A stretch of DNA of 64,000 bases from Lingula anatina (Eukaryota > Brachiopoda > Lingulata > Lingulida > Lingulidae): contig NW_019775648.1 in NCBI RefSeq assembly GCF_001039355.2, forward strand, positions 205,199-269,198, written 5' to 3'. Below, piece after piece: positions 1-26,711 of the stretch. How positions within the stretch are numbered: the stretch's first letter is position 1; every line of letters begins with the position of its first letter. The position numbers and the translations under genes were made by a program. A model generated the notes under the pieces. That model saw only the letters and a program-made list of their open reading frames with translations. It did no database searches and was not told the origin of the DNA.

Positions 1-641
1 ATGTGACTTGTTCCTGTAATTATTAAGTAGAAATAGGAAATCACAAACATACACATATAAAGTAAATTAAAATTAAAAAGATCAAAAGTATTATATCATA
101 CAGCATGAACATGCTCCACAAGAAATCATGCAATCAAATTATCAAAACAGGCTTGTCTAAACTCTACGGACGGATATTTAACAACATTCTTTTGAATACC
201 CCTTTTTTTTTTTTTTTTTTTTTGTAGACTACTATGGCACAACTAAGGTTGTTTGATATGGTTTTTGAGTTTGTGCACCCGATTTTTAAATCATATAGCA
301 ATTTTACGACGATCATTTTCTAACCAGTAAGGTGACAGCTGAGCGTGGTTGCAATTATAGTCCTTTTGTTTCGGCTCATTCTCCAGTTAGATAACGGTTT
401 AGTCTTTTTATTCCCATTATGCAGTGGTGCTGACATGAGTTGTCTATAATAAAATATGAAACTTGGGTGCAACAGAGACGCAATTAACCCAGACTGTGGA
501 TATTTAAATCCTCGAGAAATTGTAACACAGTGTTTCATGGGGCCTTGTCTGTGGTAATTACCTAGTATGATAACTTACAAATAGCTAGTGTAAGGCTGAA
601 AACTGAGACAGCAGCCGAGCGTGCGGTTACAAAAATCGTAC
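1..641. other. Left edge, presumed intron of the minus-strand gene
   Basis: I see no coding exon here. The stretch is AT-rich with a run of about 20 T at roughly 205-225. The only open frames are short and show no coding character. Confidence 0.4.
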
Positions 642-761
642 CTGTTGTACCATCTTGCGCTTGTTGCCTTTTAAACCATCCTCTTCATTAGCCTTAACCA
701 GGTCCAGAAATGCCTTTGCTTTTCTTTTCTTTGATTCGTATCGCCTACTCCGTTTAGACAT
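642..761 (-). CDS. First coding exon of an unidentified minus-strand gene (possibly REXO5-like), rest outside window
   Basis: Reading the minus strand from the ATG at 761 gives 40 codons, beginning MSKRSRRYESKKRKAK and ending KRKMVQQ, followed by a good splice donor (CAG|GTACG, intron from 641). The peptide is rich in lysine and arginine, as in a nucleolar or nuclear protein N-terminus, and has no recognisable domain. The gene lies head to head with ERI2, 361 bp from its ATG. In vertebrates, as I recall, ERI2 is divergently paired with REXO5, so an RNA exonuclease 5 orthologue is a synteny-based guess only. I found no further exon between 1 and 641, so the intron probably extends past the left edge. 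The exon call is fairly good; the identity is weak. Confidence 0.55.
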
Positions 762-1122
762 ATTTGGAAGACGCTACTTGAACCTTTTCCGTGTTAACAA
801 ACTAGCACACATGTGGACTATTCTTCTGTGAAAAGAGGTAGAATAAATAACGGGAAACAGAGAACAGTTGGATCGCATTGAAATAAGAAAAAAACATTAG
901 CTAATGTGTTTTAGAAAGTGAACATACAGATCATTAAAATCATTTTAAATTATTCAGCATAAAACTGGTATAGTGTATCAACTGAATTATCCTAACGAAG
1001 AACTATTTTTTTCCACGCGTGGTTTGTGTACAAAAAATAAATCTTTGTTTTAGATGTGGGCGGTGGGAAATTTGGAATATTATGATCCATTTGCCTAAGA
1101 ACAGTGGCGTTATTTTTATGAA
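762..1122. promoter_or_regulatory. Divergent promoter between the minus-strand gene and ERI2
   Basis: The two start codons, at 761 minus and 1123 plus, are only 361 bp apart and point away from each other, so both promoters must sit here or in 5' UTR sequence. I see no TATA box at a convincing position and no motif I would name. The call rests on gene layout. Confidence 0.45.
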
Positions 1123-4100
1123 ATGATGAGCACAAAGGCTTTAGCAAGGTAAGAATTTTGAGACTCATATCTAAAAACTCAACTAAAACCTAGCCAAAAA
1201 CTGCATTGTGAATGCATAAATTACAGATCTACTCGTGAAAATTATATACAGTATAAATTTCCAACTAAAAATCTTGGAAAGTTTTCACTTTTTCGTTGAT
1301 GTTTTTTTCATCTCGAGTTTGTTCATTCTGGTCATGGAATGATTTTGCCCGTACTTATGCATTTTCTCCAAACGTATAGCACTTGTAAGTTAATAATTTT
1401 CGATATTCTACTCACTGTAGAAACACTTTTTCTGTTGAAAAAGTATTGTAAATAGGCATTATTACTCACAGAATTTACAGTATGTTTATTTACAAATGGG
1501 GTATGTGATAAAAATGGTTGATATGTTATCACTGTACATGCAAAATTACTAAAAGACATTTAACATTTTCATATCTTTTAGAGAACTTGGTCTTTTGAGA
1601 AAAAGATCATACTCACAGATTTCTGAAGAGAGAAAAATACATAAAAATAGCAGTAAGTATTTTTTACAGCCATTGGAGTTGTAGAAGAAAGTTTTTTTGT
1701 GGACAGAATAAGAATCACCAAAATGGGTAGCATTTTGATAAGAAAAGTATATGGACTTTTTGGCAATAAGCAGGGAGGCTGATGGAGTAAAAAATCAATC
1801 TTTGCAATTAAGAGATTGATAGAACGAATCAAAAGACTGGATTACTGTTAGTTCACCTCAAGAAGGAAATAATGATAAGGATCAGAAAACACTAACAAAT
1901 GGCAAACTGAGCATAATAGATTTAAATACTAGTAACAAAAAAGACAGATATTGTTACTTTTCTTTTGTAATTTTTTTTCAGAGCAACAGTTTTCACATTT
2001 GATTGTAATTGATTTTGAATCAACTTGCTGGGAAAAAAAGACTGGCAGGCCACAAGAAATCAGTAAGCTTTGTTTCTTATTTGACCTATATTCTTTCGTA
2101 TTGGGAACATTTAGCAAAAGAACCATTCATTCGTATCTTGTAAGCCACCTAGCCAGGAATACTAAAAGTTTGTGTATTATAGGGACTTGTAGGACTTGAT
2201 AATTTGCTACCTAGTAATACATTAGCCTTTAAATTTTTAGCTATTGCTTAATAAGTATATTTTAATTACCCTCTATATTTTGATACTATATTATATGTCT
2301 TATGCACTGTTGATTTTTGTCACAGTTGAGTTCCCAGCTGTACTGATGAACACAAATAATGGAGAAGTAGAGTCTGAATTTCACCACTATGTGCAGCCCA
2401 GTGAAAACCCAATGCTGAGTGAGTTCTGTAAAAAGCTAACTGGGATCAGCCAGGTATGGAGACTTGGTATATCACATTTTATAATGGCTGTTATTGTTTG
2501 TGACTCACTCTAGGAAAGTAAATTTCATTTTAAATATTTGTTTTTTTTTTTTTTTTATTTATTTATTTTTTTTTGCCAAATTTATCAGCGATTTGGTGGA
2601 ACATTTTGATTGGGCGAAACTTATCCAGCACTTGGTGAAAAAGAACTTTTAACAAAGAGTGTACCCACTGTGTGATGTCATTATCACAAGTAGAACTTCA
2701 GGTGTTTTACATTACTTCTTGCTGAAAGTAGATAAATCTGAAGAGTAAAATGGTTGGGCAATATACAGAATAACCTTATCATATGATTATGTTCTTGTTA
2801 CTTGAATGTTTTGAGAATTTTTGGGAAACTTGAATGTTGTAAGTAAGTCTAATTATTTCACTAAACACCTTTCAGGAACAAGTGGAAGAGGGAATACCAT
2901 TATCACTGTGCTTGAGCAAGTTTAACACTTGGATCAAAAATATTAGCCAGGAAAGGAAATTAGTCTTTGAACAATCTGTCAGTGAAGGCCAGAACTTGTG
3001 TACAATTGTTACTTGGTCAGGTAATCTGTAAAATCTGTAATCTGTAAAATGCTTCAGATATTGTATGATTACTAGTAGCCATGTCTGTTTAAAACATTTA
3101 ATTTATTTTTTGAAATGTGAGTTACATTACATTAAAGCAGCAATTTAATTACTAGTATATACTTTTTAAATCTGAGACATTTAGTCACACACGCATTCAC
3201 GCACACATGAACACACACGCACACACACACACACACACACACAAAAAAAAACTTGTTAATTTAATCAAATTGCGATAGAAAACAGACAAGATGGGATGAC
3301 TGGTCCCTGCCAAAACATTGAACATTTTTCCTTCCATATTTCAGATTGGGACCTTGGTGTGTGCCTGCTATATGAATGCAGAAGAAAACAAATAAGAAAG
3401 CCAGCAGCTCTCAATTCTTGGATTGATCTCCGGGCAACTTATAGGGTAAATATTGTTTCTAGGCAACACACATTCTGATTATTGTCTCCAAGCAACATAA
3501 ACAATAATTATTGGCTCCAGGCAATACACATGGCTTATATTGTCCCTTGGCAATACACAGGGTTAATATCATTGCTTGGTAATATACAATGTAAATATTG
3601 TCTCTGGGCTACACAGTGTAAAAAGTGTCATTTTCACATGAAACATACTGATCTGCTCAATACTGTGCCTGCCCAGTCTCAGTGAGTTGGTTAATAGTTA
3701 AACTTCACTGTGAAATGCACTTTTTGACTGTGTAAAGAAAATATTTTTTACATTCTCATGTTATCTAATAATGTTGTGCTTAATTAATAACTAAATAATA
3801 AATGTCTTGAGCAAGTGATGAAATCTTAATTCCAGAAATTCTACGATCGTCGCCCTCAAGGCCTCAATGGTGCACTCCAAGATGTCGGAATTGAGTTTGA
3901 GGGGAGAGAACATTCTGGTACAATAGCTTTGTATTTTACTTTTGCTATTATTTCTAACCTTTTAAAAGAAAGAATTGGATAATTTTTTTGGAAAGAATAT
4001 CGTATGAAAGTCATTCTCATCACAATCTACACAAAGTCTTACATTCAATTTGGTATTCAGACAACTTGCTGAACTTAACATCAAATTTACTGTCAAATTG

Positions 4101-6027
4101 GAACTTTAAACAATAATACAACATTTTCTCAACTAATATGTACATAGATGGGACAGTGTGATTGTCACATTTAAAACACTAATTCATAGCACAATGGTAT
4201 TCATCAGCGAATCATTGCAGTACATTCATAAATTTGCTTATATTTAATATAGGTCTGGATGATGCCCGTAACACAGCCAAGCTGGCTTGGAGAATGATAC
4301 GTGATGGTTGTGTGTTGAATGTCACAAAGAGTTTTAATGGGGTAAGGAGGCCCTTTAATTCTTACAGCTGACAACTGGTCACTGTTGTAGACAGTGTTTG
4401 GAGTTAAAGTGCAGGTTTGCCCAAGCCTTGACTGGACTGGCCTGGCCTGAAGTTAATGATGGTGACATGGGACAACTGAGTTGCTTCTTTGGCTAGTAAT
4501 GGAGATTTCTTATCCAGCTCATGGGGCTTAAACTGGCACTTTTACAAGAGCTTAAAATGTCTCCGTGTAATGACTGCCAAAGCATGTCATTACTGCCCTT
4601 CAGTGCCACAATTTTATCAGACAATTCATAGTGAAATCAAGGCCTATGTCAAACACATATGTCAAACATTTTTTACAAGTCGGCCTCGTGAGTGCTTAAT
4701 ATATTCTGTACCCACATTCAAGTGATAAAACTGAATAATTACATTGATGAAGATTGGATTAAATTTTGATTTTCTGTATGTTTTCCATTATTAATGAGAG
4801 CAACAAGATTGTCATTAACATTCTGCTGACTAATGTAAATCATTTATACGGAAATTTGTTTCATTTATTTTATGTTATGTATTTGTGATTTTTTTATCAA
4901 AGAATATCAATGTTTTAATATATATATATGATGTTTAACTTATGTATTTTGTTTGTGTATTTATATTTCAAAGAATAAAATATTTTTAATGAAGTCAAAA
5001 ACATTTAGTCTTTCTTTTGAGCTCACTTTCTACATTAACATTGCAGAGTGCCCAAGAAAGAAGTGAAACTATGGCAAAGATAATGAAAATCGCAACTGAG
5101 TCATCAAATGCTAAGAAGGGGCATGAACCAAATGGAGCTTGTCGTGTGGCTGGGAGCAGTGCTGAACGTTTACCAGTACAGCAGGAGTGTGGACAAGGGA
5201 CTCCACACTCCTCTATTCCTGCTGCACCACAGTTGTCAGTAACCTCCAGCAACACTGCACCCCACTCCTTGCACAACAGAGTGAGAAAGATCTTTTCAAC
5301 TGACAAGACAACAAAGAGTGAGAGGACACTGCAAATAAAAGGACCACAGAAAAGTGAATCTAGTGGGAATGTCAGTACTGTTGAGAGTGGTCTTGTGAAT
5401 GTATCAAAACAATTTGAAACAGAAACAGTTAAAACATCATCTGTGAATGTGCTAAAGATTGAGTCGGTTTCCAAAGAACTAAAAACTATTGCATCACCAG
5501 TTTTTAATGAGCAAGCAAAGAAATTTACACAAACTGGACCAAGCACAATTAGCACAGTCAACGGTCATAGAAACATAAAAGCTCCCTATTACAATCAAAG
5601 TATTTCCAAACTTGGTGACTTCAAGAAACCATTCTCTAGCATGTCTTCTAAACTTCAGGGTAATAGACCATACACACCCAGTGATAGAGGGAGTAAAATG
5701 TCCTATCACACCAAGTGCAATGTGACAGTCGGTGTCACACCTGAGGCAATGGTGAAACCTTCCAACAGTGCATATAAAACAAGTCAAAATGGCCTTGGAC
5801 CATTCAGTTCAACTGGTAAAACTGTAGGAAAATGTTTACTCTCCTGGTCCTCCCATATGAAGGCCACCCCTCCCTTGTGTGATTGTGGGAGGCGAAGCAA
5901 GAGAAGGGTTGTTCAGAATCCTGGCCCCAATGAAGGAAGAGCCTTCTTTGCATGCCCTCTTGGAAGAAAAAGTTCTGGTGCAGTGAAAGAAGGCTGTAAA
6001 TTTTTTAAATGGGACAGTAGGAGTTGA
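1123..6027 (+). CDS. ERI2: ERI2, ERI1-family 3'-5' exoribonuclease 2 with C-terminal GRF zinc finger
   Basis: Nine coding exons: 1123-1148, 1582-1652, 1982-2062, 2326-2453, 2876-3020, 3345-3445, 3836-3917, 4253-4341, 5047-6027. All have GT-AG borders, the phases agree, and they total 567 codons plus stop. The N-terminus (MMSTKALARELGLLRKRS) matches the vertebrate ERI2 start. The DEDDh exonuclease fold is complete: DFES (D, E), SDWDLG (D), then REHSGLDDARNTA with catalytic H and D. The last exon holds a long low-conservation linker and then a GRF-type zinc finger (CDCGRRSKRR... FFACPLG... GCKFFKW). The family trims RNA 3' ends such as histone mRNA and rRNA; the exact ERI2 substrate is not shown by the sequence. 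A second in-frame ATG directly follows the first. The nearest polyadenylation signal (AATAAA) is at 6306-6311. Confidence 0.93.
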
Positions 6028-6305
6028 TGACATTACATATGATGATGTGCAAACTATATATGAATTGTTCTCTGTATTTTCAAACTGAATTGGATTCATT
6101 ATTGCTGCAATATAAATCCAATTTGATACCGATCTCAGCATTTATAATTGAAAAGCTTGGGAGAAATATGTGTTAAAAGTTTATTACAAAAAGTATTGAT
6201 TTACATGGAGCAGATCTTTTGAAGTAATTGTATATTCAGATGAAATATTTACAGGTATTTTTTAAATGGTTAGAATTCTAAAATGATGGCTGTATTTCAT
6301 TTGAA

Positions 6306-6311
6306 AATAAA
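6306..6311 (+). terminator. Polyadenylation signal for ERI2
   Basis: AATAAA lies about 280 bp after the ERI2 stop in an AT-rich 3' UTR. The convergent NME5 coding sequence ends at 6597, so the two genes' 3' ends are within about 300 bp of each other. Confidence 0.5.
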
Positions 6312-6596
6312 AAATATTTCACAAATATTTTGTACATAATATAACCCACTTCAAGCTGAACTAAACCAGATTGAGGTCTGTCAGCTTACCTATGGGGTCT
6401 TCTTACTTGATCTCAAACAATCGACAACAATTTATGCACTGGTTTAAAATTATTTAAAAAATAAAACTGTCCTTCAGGCTATTAAAATGTACTTTGGGCT
6501 GGTAGAATCCACATAGTTACAGTATATAATGACAGTGTGTCCCCACATTCATAATATGTCACAGTCTGTTGATTTTGTATAATTTAATCCATGGAC

Positions 6597-8881
6597 TTAG
6601 TTTGGTTCCTCGATTATAGGTCCCTTCACCTTGGGTTTGTTAGGGTTGTTTTGAAGCAGCCAATCTGCAAGCCACACCTGGAACAATAACAAAACAGGAA
6701 TAGTCTATCTGTTGCTGCTGTTGCATGTTATGTGACACCTTTAAATAAGATTGCTACACATACTAACAGTAAATTCACACTCACATATTTATTCCATAAA
6801 TCCATTCAGTGAATGCATCCAATAAAATGAAGCTTGGGTCATGAATGATTATTGAAAAATTCATCAAACTAAGAAAGCATTCAGTTTTGATGTCTTCAAA
6901 CAAAATGCTGGTTGCAAAAAGAAAATTGTTTGAAATAAGCACATTTCAGTAATTAAGGCAGCTTTTTGTGCATAGTTAGATAAAAGATATAAAAAAATAT
7001 TGGGATACCAGAAGTCATTTTATCTAATTTGCTACTAGTTATCATGCTAAAACTTACCACTGGATCACTTGGTTTTTCCTTACAAAGTTGTGTAAGTCCT
7101 CTCAATAGAGTAGGGTTGACTGTGCGTGCCAGGTAGTCTTTGGCTGCCTGACCCACTGCTACAGGCTCTACAATACCTGAAATATCATTCAAAAATACAT
7201 GCTATACTTCAGAATATGTTGATTTGCAATCATGCATGTTTATAAAATTTAATAATAAACAAATAATGGGCAAATATAAAAAGATAAATATAGAATGAAT
7301 TACAATCTCAGTTATATCATAAGCTTATTTTAATGAAATAATTATAAAATTTCCATGATAATTAATATGTTTGTTACTTTTATAGACTCTTTGTTTAAGG
7401 AACTGGGGGTGTGGGTGGGAGGATATCAAGAACACTGGAAAAAATGTGCACTTACTGTCTGAGAAAAAGAACCTGATCTCTCTTGCTGCATTGGAAAAGC
7501 TATCACTGCCATGGAGGGCATTTCTCTGGTCATCTGTTCCATAAATTGCCCTTAAACTAGATGGGAAAAAATACAGGGATGAAACAAAAATAAATGAAAT
7601 TGATAAAGATATATATAATTACAGAACTGAGAAATAATGTTTTAGTTGACTTGAAGAAATGAAATGGAAAAAGTATTTACAAACGTTATAAGTCAGTTAC
7701 AAATAAATTATAATTAGGACACTATTTTGTTTATATTTAACACTTCAGCATATTTATTCTGGTTTTGATTCACTAAAATTTACCCATTAGTATTTGAAAT
7801 GATTCATGCAATATGCTTACCTATCTGGATGTGTTTCTCGAGCTTTTAAAGTGTTAGTTGGGCCAACTAATTCTCTCCAATAGGAAATTGCATTATCCCT
7901 TGATAAAACCAGCACAATTATTGGACCACTGCTCATGTAAGCTACTAGACTTGGAAAGAAGAGCTTCCCATAGTGCTCAGCATAGAAGTCACTGGCTTGC
8001 TCAGGGGTGAGGTGCACCCTTCTTTTCTGCAATATGAGTACAATGTCATAAACTTACTTTAATTTGTAACAGTTTTATTTGTTTAACAGTTTATAAGGTG
8101 GATCAGAAGTTTTTTTTTTATTTTACTGTACTGCTAAAGATCAGATAATTAAAGTTTTTGGTAGTCATTTTCAGATGTAATACATGTTCATGTTGCATGT
8201 TAACTATAAGGTTATTTTGCTAATGTGTACAATATTTGCTTCATGTAAACATTCACATGGTAAAATATTTGCTTAGAACTATGCAGACAATTTCACCAGT
8301 GTGGGGATATAAGGAGGGAGAAGAAAATAAAAAATATATCCATAATGTTTTTCACATTCCTTTTCTTTTTTCATTTACAGGTGATTTTTAGGAAGAGACT
8401 TGAGAAACTTTGAAATGAAATTGATATATTCTGAATGAAGGAGTTTTAAACCCCAACTTAAATGTATAGGCAGTGAAGGAAGGTAAATGTGTTTCCATAA
8501 TGGATTTAAAAGAAATATCTTATTTACTTAGGCCCTAATTATATTTCTGTACATTTATGAAATACAATGACCAAATACAATATTTGCTGGTATTTTTGGC
8601 AACATTCACTTACTTAACAAGATTTCATATACAACAACACGGTTATTTTTATATAAAGAACACTTCAGTGTCTCATTTTGAACCTTTGCTTCATTCAGTA
8701 CATATAAGAATTACTTAATTAATATGGCCTCTCACTGGCAGTGAGAGTGTGAACTTACCTGTAAAATACAAAACCCAGACCTCAGTATAATGTCTTCAAT
8801 TTCATCACATTTATGGATAGCGTCTGGCTTAATAATGGCAAGAGTCTTTTCTACATATATTTGAGGTACCTCCATACCCAT
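6597..8881 (-). CDS. NME5: NME5, nucleoside diphosphate kinase homologue 5 (cilia/sperm flagellum)
   Basis: Five exons on the minus strand: 8881-8759, 8026-7821, 7556-7456, 7176-7058, 6677-6597. Phases agree and give 209 aa, close to the 212 aa of human NME5. The start MGMEVPQIYVEKTLAIIKPD matches the family. An NDK domain spans about residues 10-145 and keeps the active-site histidine (RNALHGSDS, His125). A Dpy-30-type helical motif follows (AAKDYLARTVNPTLLRGL, about 155-195), then the conserved tail WLADWLLQNNPNKPK. In other animals NME5 is a radial-spoke-associated protein needed for motile cilia. Whether it has kinase activity is debated, so I infer a structural ciliary role. It is convergent with ERI2 and divergent from FBF1. 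Confidence 0.94.
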
Positions 8882-9348
8882 TCTGTGTGCCTTCCTACTC
8901 AGTATATAGACAAATCTTTACATAAAATCTCCCGGCTGAATGTCTCCTGTTGGTTGCTATGTCCGAGTGTTTATTTCCGGTTGCGCATGCTCAATTATTA
9001 AAATCCGATTTCTAACGGAAACCCCCGAATTAAATTCAACTGATAAACAACAATTATTTATCTCACATATTGGTAATTACTCGTCAAAAATACAATTTTC
9101 ATATCATTGGTCTAAGCATTAGGACGTATTCCCATCTTTTTATAAAAAAATCTCATTTCTTATGTCGTATCGATGAGTGCACATTTCCCATTCTCTGTTA
9201 GTAAACTTTGAATTCTGTGAGCTTTTGCAACCAAAGTGAATTGTATTTTTAGATCAAATTAGCATTATGGAGAAGTTGCAATTTTGTCCTTGGAAATATA
9301 TTTGACTTAATATTAATCCTGTGATGTGGATGCAATACAGCTGTTAAA
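8882..9348. promoter_or_regulatory. Bidirectional promoter of the NME5-FBF1 ciliary gene pair
   Basis: 467 bp separate the NME5 ATG (8881 minus) from the FBF1 ATG (9349 plus). No TATA box is evident. Near the NME5 side lie an ETS-like TTCCGG (about 8975-8980) running into an NRF1-like TTGCGCATGC (8981-8990), and GTTGCTATG (8953-8961), which resembles one half of an RFX X-box without a convincing second half. ETS and NRF1 sites are typical of divergent housekeeping promoters. Motif calls are by eye only. Confidence 0.45.
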
Positions 9349-22999
<13,651 letters not shown>

Positions 23000-23160
23000 A
23001 GCTTAATCAAAGACTGAGCCACACTTCTATTTTTGTATATATTTATTTTTTACATATTTTTTTCATGAGTGACTTTACTTCTATAAATAGGCCTCCGGCC
23101 ATTTATCACAACTGGCATCAGTTTGTATTATAACTATAACATAATATATGCACATGAAAC

Positions 23161-23166
23161 AATAAA
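23161..23166 (+). terminator. Polyadenylation signal for FBF1
   Basis: AATAAA is 162 bp after the FBF1 stop, preceded by an AT-rich 3' UTR. Confidence 0.55.
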
Positions 23167-23179
23167 TTATGTAACATTA

Positions 23180-25600
23180 AAGTATTTTGTAACTCTATGT
23201 CCATCTTCTACAGATATTTGTATAGACTAAGGTGCTATCTTGTCACATCATGATCTCACAATGACCAGCAATCTAGAACTTACGATTGTCACCCTGACTA
23301 GCAGTCTTTATTGACTAGAACCAGACTGCATTAAAATATGACTAACAGCTTTCAAAGGCTATATCTTGACTACATTAAATATGACTAGCACCTTACACTG
23401 GCCAGAACATGACACTGGGTTTTCCACAAAGGGCACCCTTCAGGAAATGCAAGTGTATAGTGTTGTGAAAGGAGTGTAACTAAACACATGGTTACACTCT
23501 ATGCGGTTTATGGTCAGGTTTAATCTTGTTTACTTATTGCACTGTTGTTTATTTTTTTTAATATGACCCTTTTTCTTTAATTACGAAAATTTTTGTCTGG
23601 CACGTGTGTGAGGCATGTTTTAGGAGGGGGATAATAAAGAACAACCAATCTTTGAACACAGAGACCTCTCCCGTTTTTTGAAGACGCTTTACACCATAAT
23701 TTACTGCAGTCAGAACATCATGTTCTAGCCCCAAGAATAGCCTGAAATGTGTTATCAGCAAAGAGATCGAGAAAGAGAGAAAAAGTGATTTTGATATTGT
23801 TTGAGGGTAGGGCCTATTTACATGTGCAGTCATTGGAGTCGATGTGATTGTGATAAATCAATTCAAACTATTGGATATTACTGCTTTAAATGACAGCACA
23901 TAGTTTTCTTTCCGATCAAGGAAGTGCTTCTCAAGTTGATCAAACCATGCCAAGCACTGTATTCAACATAATTAGCAAAAAAAAAAAAAAAAAAAAACTA
24001 ATGAAGCAGACGTCTTTATTGAACGTCCCTATACTATGGCATTGTGGTGACATAAGATAGTTAATCTGGTGCTCCTATTAAGTGCCAACCCATCCGCCCC
24101 CTTCACACGCACACTCAGTAAATATAACTTTGATCCAGTTAACGAGTTTATTTAATTACTATAGACTATTTACTTTTGGGTTGTCCGTCTTGCGAGGTAA
24201 CTACCAGTATATACGGTAATTCAGTAAAACAGATGATCGACTGGTGCATGTACATTTTGATTGTCTGTCCAGTCTGTTTGGATGTCGTCTGCTTGAACGA
24301 ACGAATGATTCTGTGTTGACAATCTATTGTTCGTCACATGCTTTCCAGGATCCAGTGGCATGGTACACATGGGTGCCCTCTCATCTTTGAAACGTCAGCG
24401 TGAACCCCGCTTGGGTAACCTTAGAAACGACGGCTTGAAGTCGGCGGTTTCTGTCGGAATTGATAAAGAGGAAAAATCGTAAATGTAATAAGGAAAGAAC
24501 CAATATTTTAAATTTATCCCGTATGAGATCTTCGTTAAATGAAAGCAAATTGCCGAAAGCACCGGTATGAGAAAGGGGGGCAAAAGTTTTACTGTATTTG
24601 AACAGGATAAATTAACTAGTTTATCTTCACATGTCGGCTGTGGTTATAAGGTTTACACGTCACGAATTATGTTGCGTTCGCATATCCGGGCAAACATTGC
24701 GCAACTTACCCAATCAGTGTTATAGTGACGACATCGACGAGTTAATTGGAGCTTTCAGATCTTTATTCACCGACTAATGTTTCACACAGATTCAATTTAT
24801 GTGTGCATGAATTGAGAGGAGTCTCTGAGACTAGTTTGCTGTCAACAATTTCGTAATTTCTTCAATTACAACAGATATAGTTGAAAAAGTCATTTTATTG
24901 ACATTTGTACCTTGATTAATACACAAAGCACGAATTCAAAATGTGGCTTTGACATCATTTTCAAACATGAAAACAACTTTCACACTTATTGACTCGCAAA
25001 GAAATTAAACTTGCACTCAATAACTCCCTAGGCTTTTACTATTTTCGAAGGGAATTACCTAAATACTACGGTGAAAATTAAAGAAAAAAAATCTTCATTT
25101 TAGATCTTGGGGGGGGGGGGGGTAAAAACTTTTCCTTTTTTTCTTGTCAGAGGTTGTACAGTTTACATGTTAAAAGCTTCATAATTTTCAGGGTAAAATT
25201 TATCATAGTTTTTAAATGAAAACATTTAAGTATGCAATTATCAATAAACTTTTAAAAAGCGTTGGGTGTTATGTTTGTAGACCCCCAAATATTAAAATCT
25301 CACGCGTGTGAAACTTTTAAAGGTTTAAATGAAATAAAATCAAAATAGACAGACCTACACTTGAAACTGGGCTATAATTTGCCCTAAATTAAAGACCACG
25401 CAATCGTTTTATTCATATCATTACATTTTACGCACGACAAAGCATTACGCGCGTGGGTTTAGAAAAGTTGACTAGTGAATGCGTGCAATAGCAAGATAAA
25501 AGACGTTTGTGTCTGATAAGACGCACTTGACCGCAGAACCAGGCTTCAAGGGATGTTTATTTGTTTTTGGTCACGTGCATTTTTAGTGGTGAGTTATTTG
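23180..25600. other. Intergenic region between FBF1 and the IgGFc-ZP gene
   Basis: I found no exon with convincing splice sites and coding character. It contains a poly-A run near 23,980, a G run near 25,110, and moderate-GC stretches (24,250-24,720) that do not keep an open frame. Regulatory sequence for the downstream gene is likely but not identifiable by eye. Confidence 0.4.
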
Positions 25601-25608
25601 TATAAAAA
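25601..25608 (+). promoter_or_regulatory. TATA box of the IgGFc-ZP gene
   Basis: TATAAAAA lies about 30 bp upstream of the likely start of a 5' UTR exon that ends with a clean donor at 25731/25732 (ACG|GTAAGA). Such a clear TATA box suits an inducible or tissue-restricted gene and contrasts with the other promoters in the window. Confidence 0.5.
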
Positions 25609-25629
25609 TTCTATAGATTCGTTCTAAGA

Positions 25630-25731
25630 ATCAATGTACGTGACAGCCGGACTTGGGGTGGATCGCTGGCAGTGGACACAGATATATCGTACGAATCTAC
25701 CAGGCGACCTGCTCGCCAGAGTACTGAAACG
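25630..25731 (+). other. Putative non-coding 5' UTR exon of the IgGFc-ZP gene
   Basis: The start ATG at 26456 sits 6 bp after a strong acceptor (TTTTTTCAG), which implies an upstream non-coding exon. The donor at 25732 with the TATA box upstream is the best candidate. The start position is approximate. Confidence 0.5.
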
Positions 25732-26455
25732 GTAAGATTTAAAGTTAATTTTCCATATGTAGACAATCTGAGTTTTTGTAAAAGTTTTCAAGCATTGTTC
25801 TAGTTTTGGTATCGATATAAAATAGTCTTAAACCCTAATTTTTTATTTTGTGAAATGTGCATTAAACAGCAGGTAGAAAAGACAAAAGTCGAATTTTTTG
25901 TAAATAAACTGGGTATTGTTATCTATACACATATTTCATAAGTAAATTGCCATAGTACAAAGGGGGGTGCAAACTGCATTTTGAAATACAAAAAAAAAAA
26001 AAAAATAAATAAATAAATAAAAAAAAAAAATAATAATAATAATAAAAAAAAAGAAATATTCGTGATCTGAACAAAGAAAACGTGTGTTATAAAGGTTCGT
26101 TTATGTCAAAACGCAAAATTAACATAAAACGAATGGAACAAAAATTCTCTTTCTAACGTAAATTCGTTCGTTAATTCTCTTTGTGACGTAAATGGACAAT
26201 TATATCAATTGTGTTCATTACCTATAATGCAGGTACATCTCCACAGCTTTTTACCAAATACGCTCTTGCCTTAATCAACTACTGAATAATATGATAAGTT
26301 TTGCTTTTCGAAAGACATAAAAAGAAACACTGAATAAGCTTTATGCGCCTGATGTATGTGTTGGCTTGGTTTGCAAATTAATAAACGTCAATGAGTAGCG
26401 AGTTTTGAATTAAAAAAAAAGTGATTGAAGTATTTGTTAATTTTTTCAGATAAAT

Positions 26456-26653
26456 ATGGTGCCTGCAAAACCAGGACTTCTTGCTGCTGCGCTGTGTGTT
26501 CTGATAGCAGTTCAAACCGCAGCCGGATCTGGTATTTAATCTGTAGCATAACTAAATAGTAAACGATTATGGTTTTTAAAGCATTGTTAAAACAATGAAA
26601 CGCTTTATTTTGCAATGAAACATTCGGATCATCCCTGGGCAAAATAAGGCCAA

Positions 26654-26711
<58 letters not shown>

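Noticed and set aside
4995-5561. 188-codon minus-strand frame across the last ERI2 exon
   Set aside because: It is the antisense of confirmed ERI2 coding sequence with no independent support.
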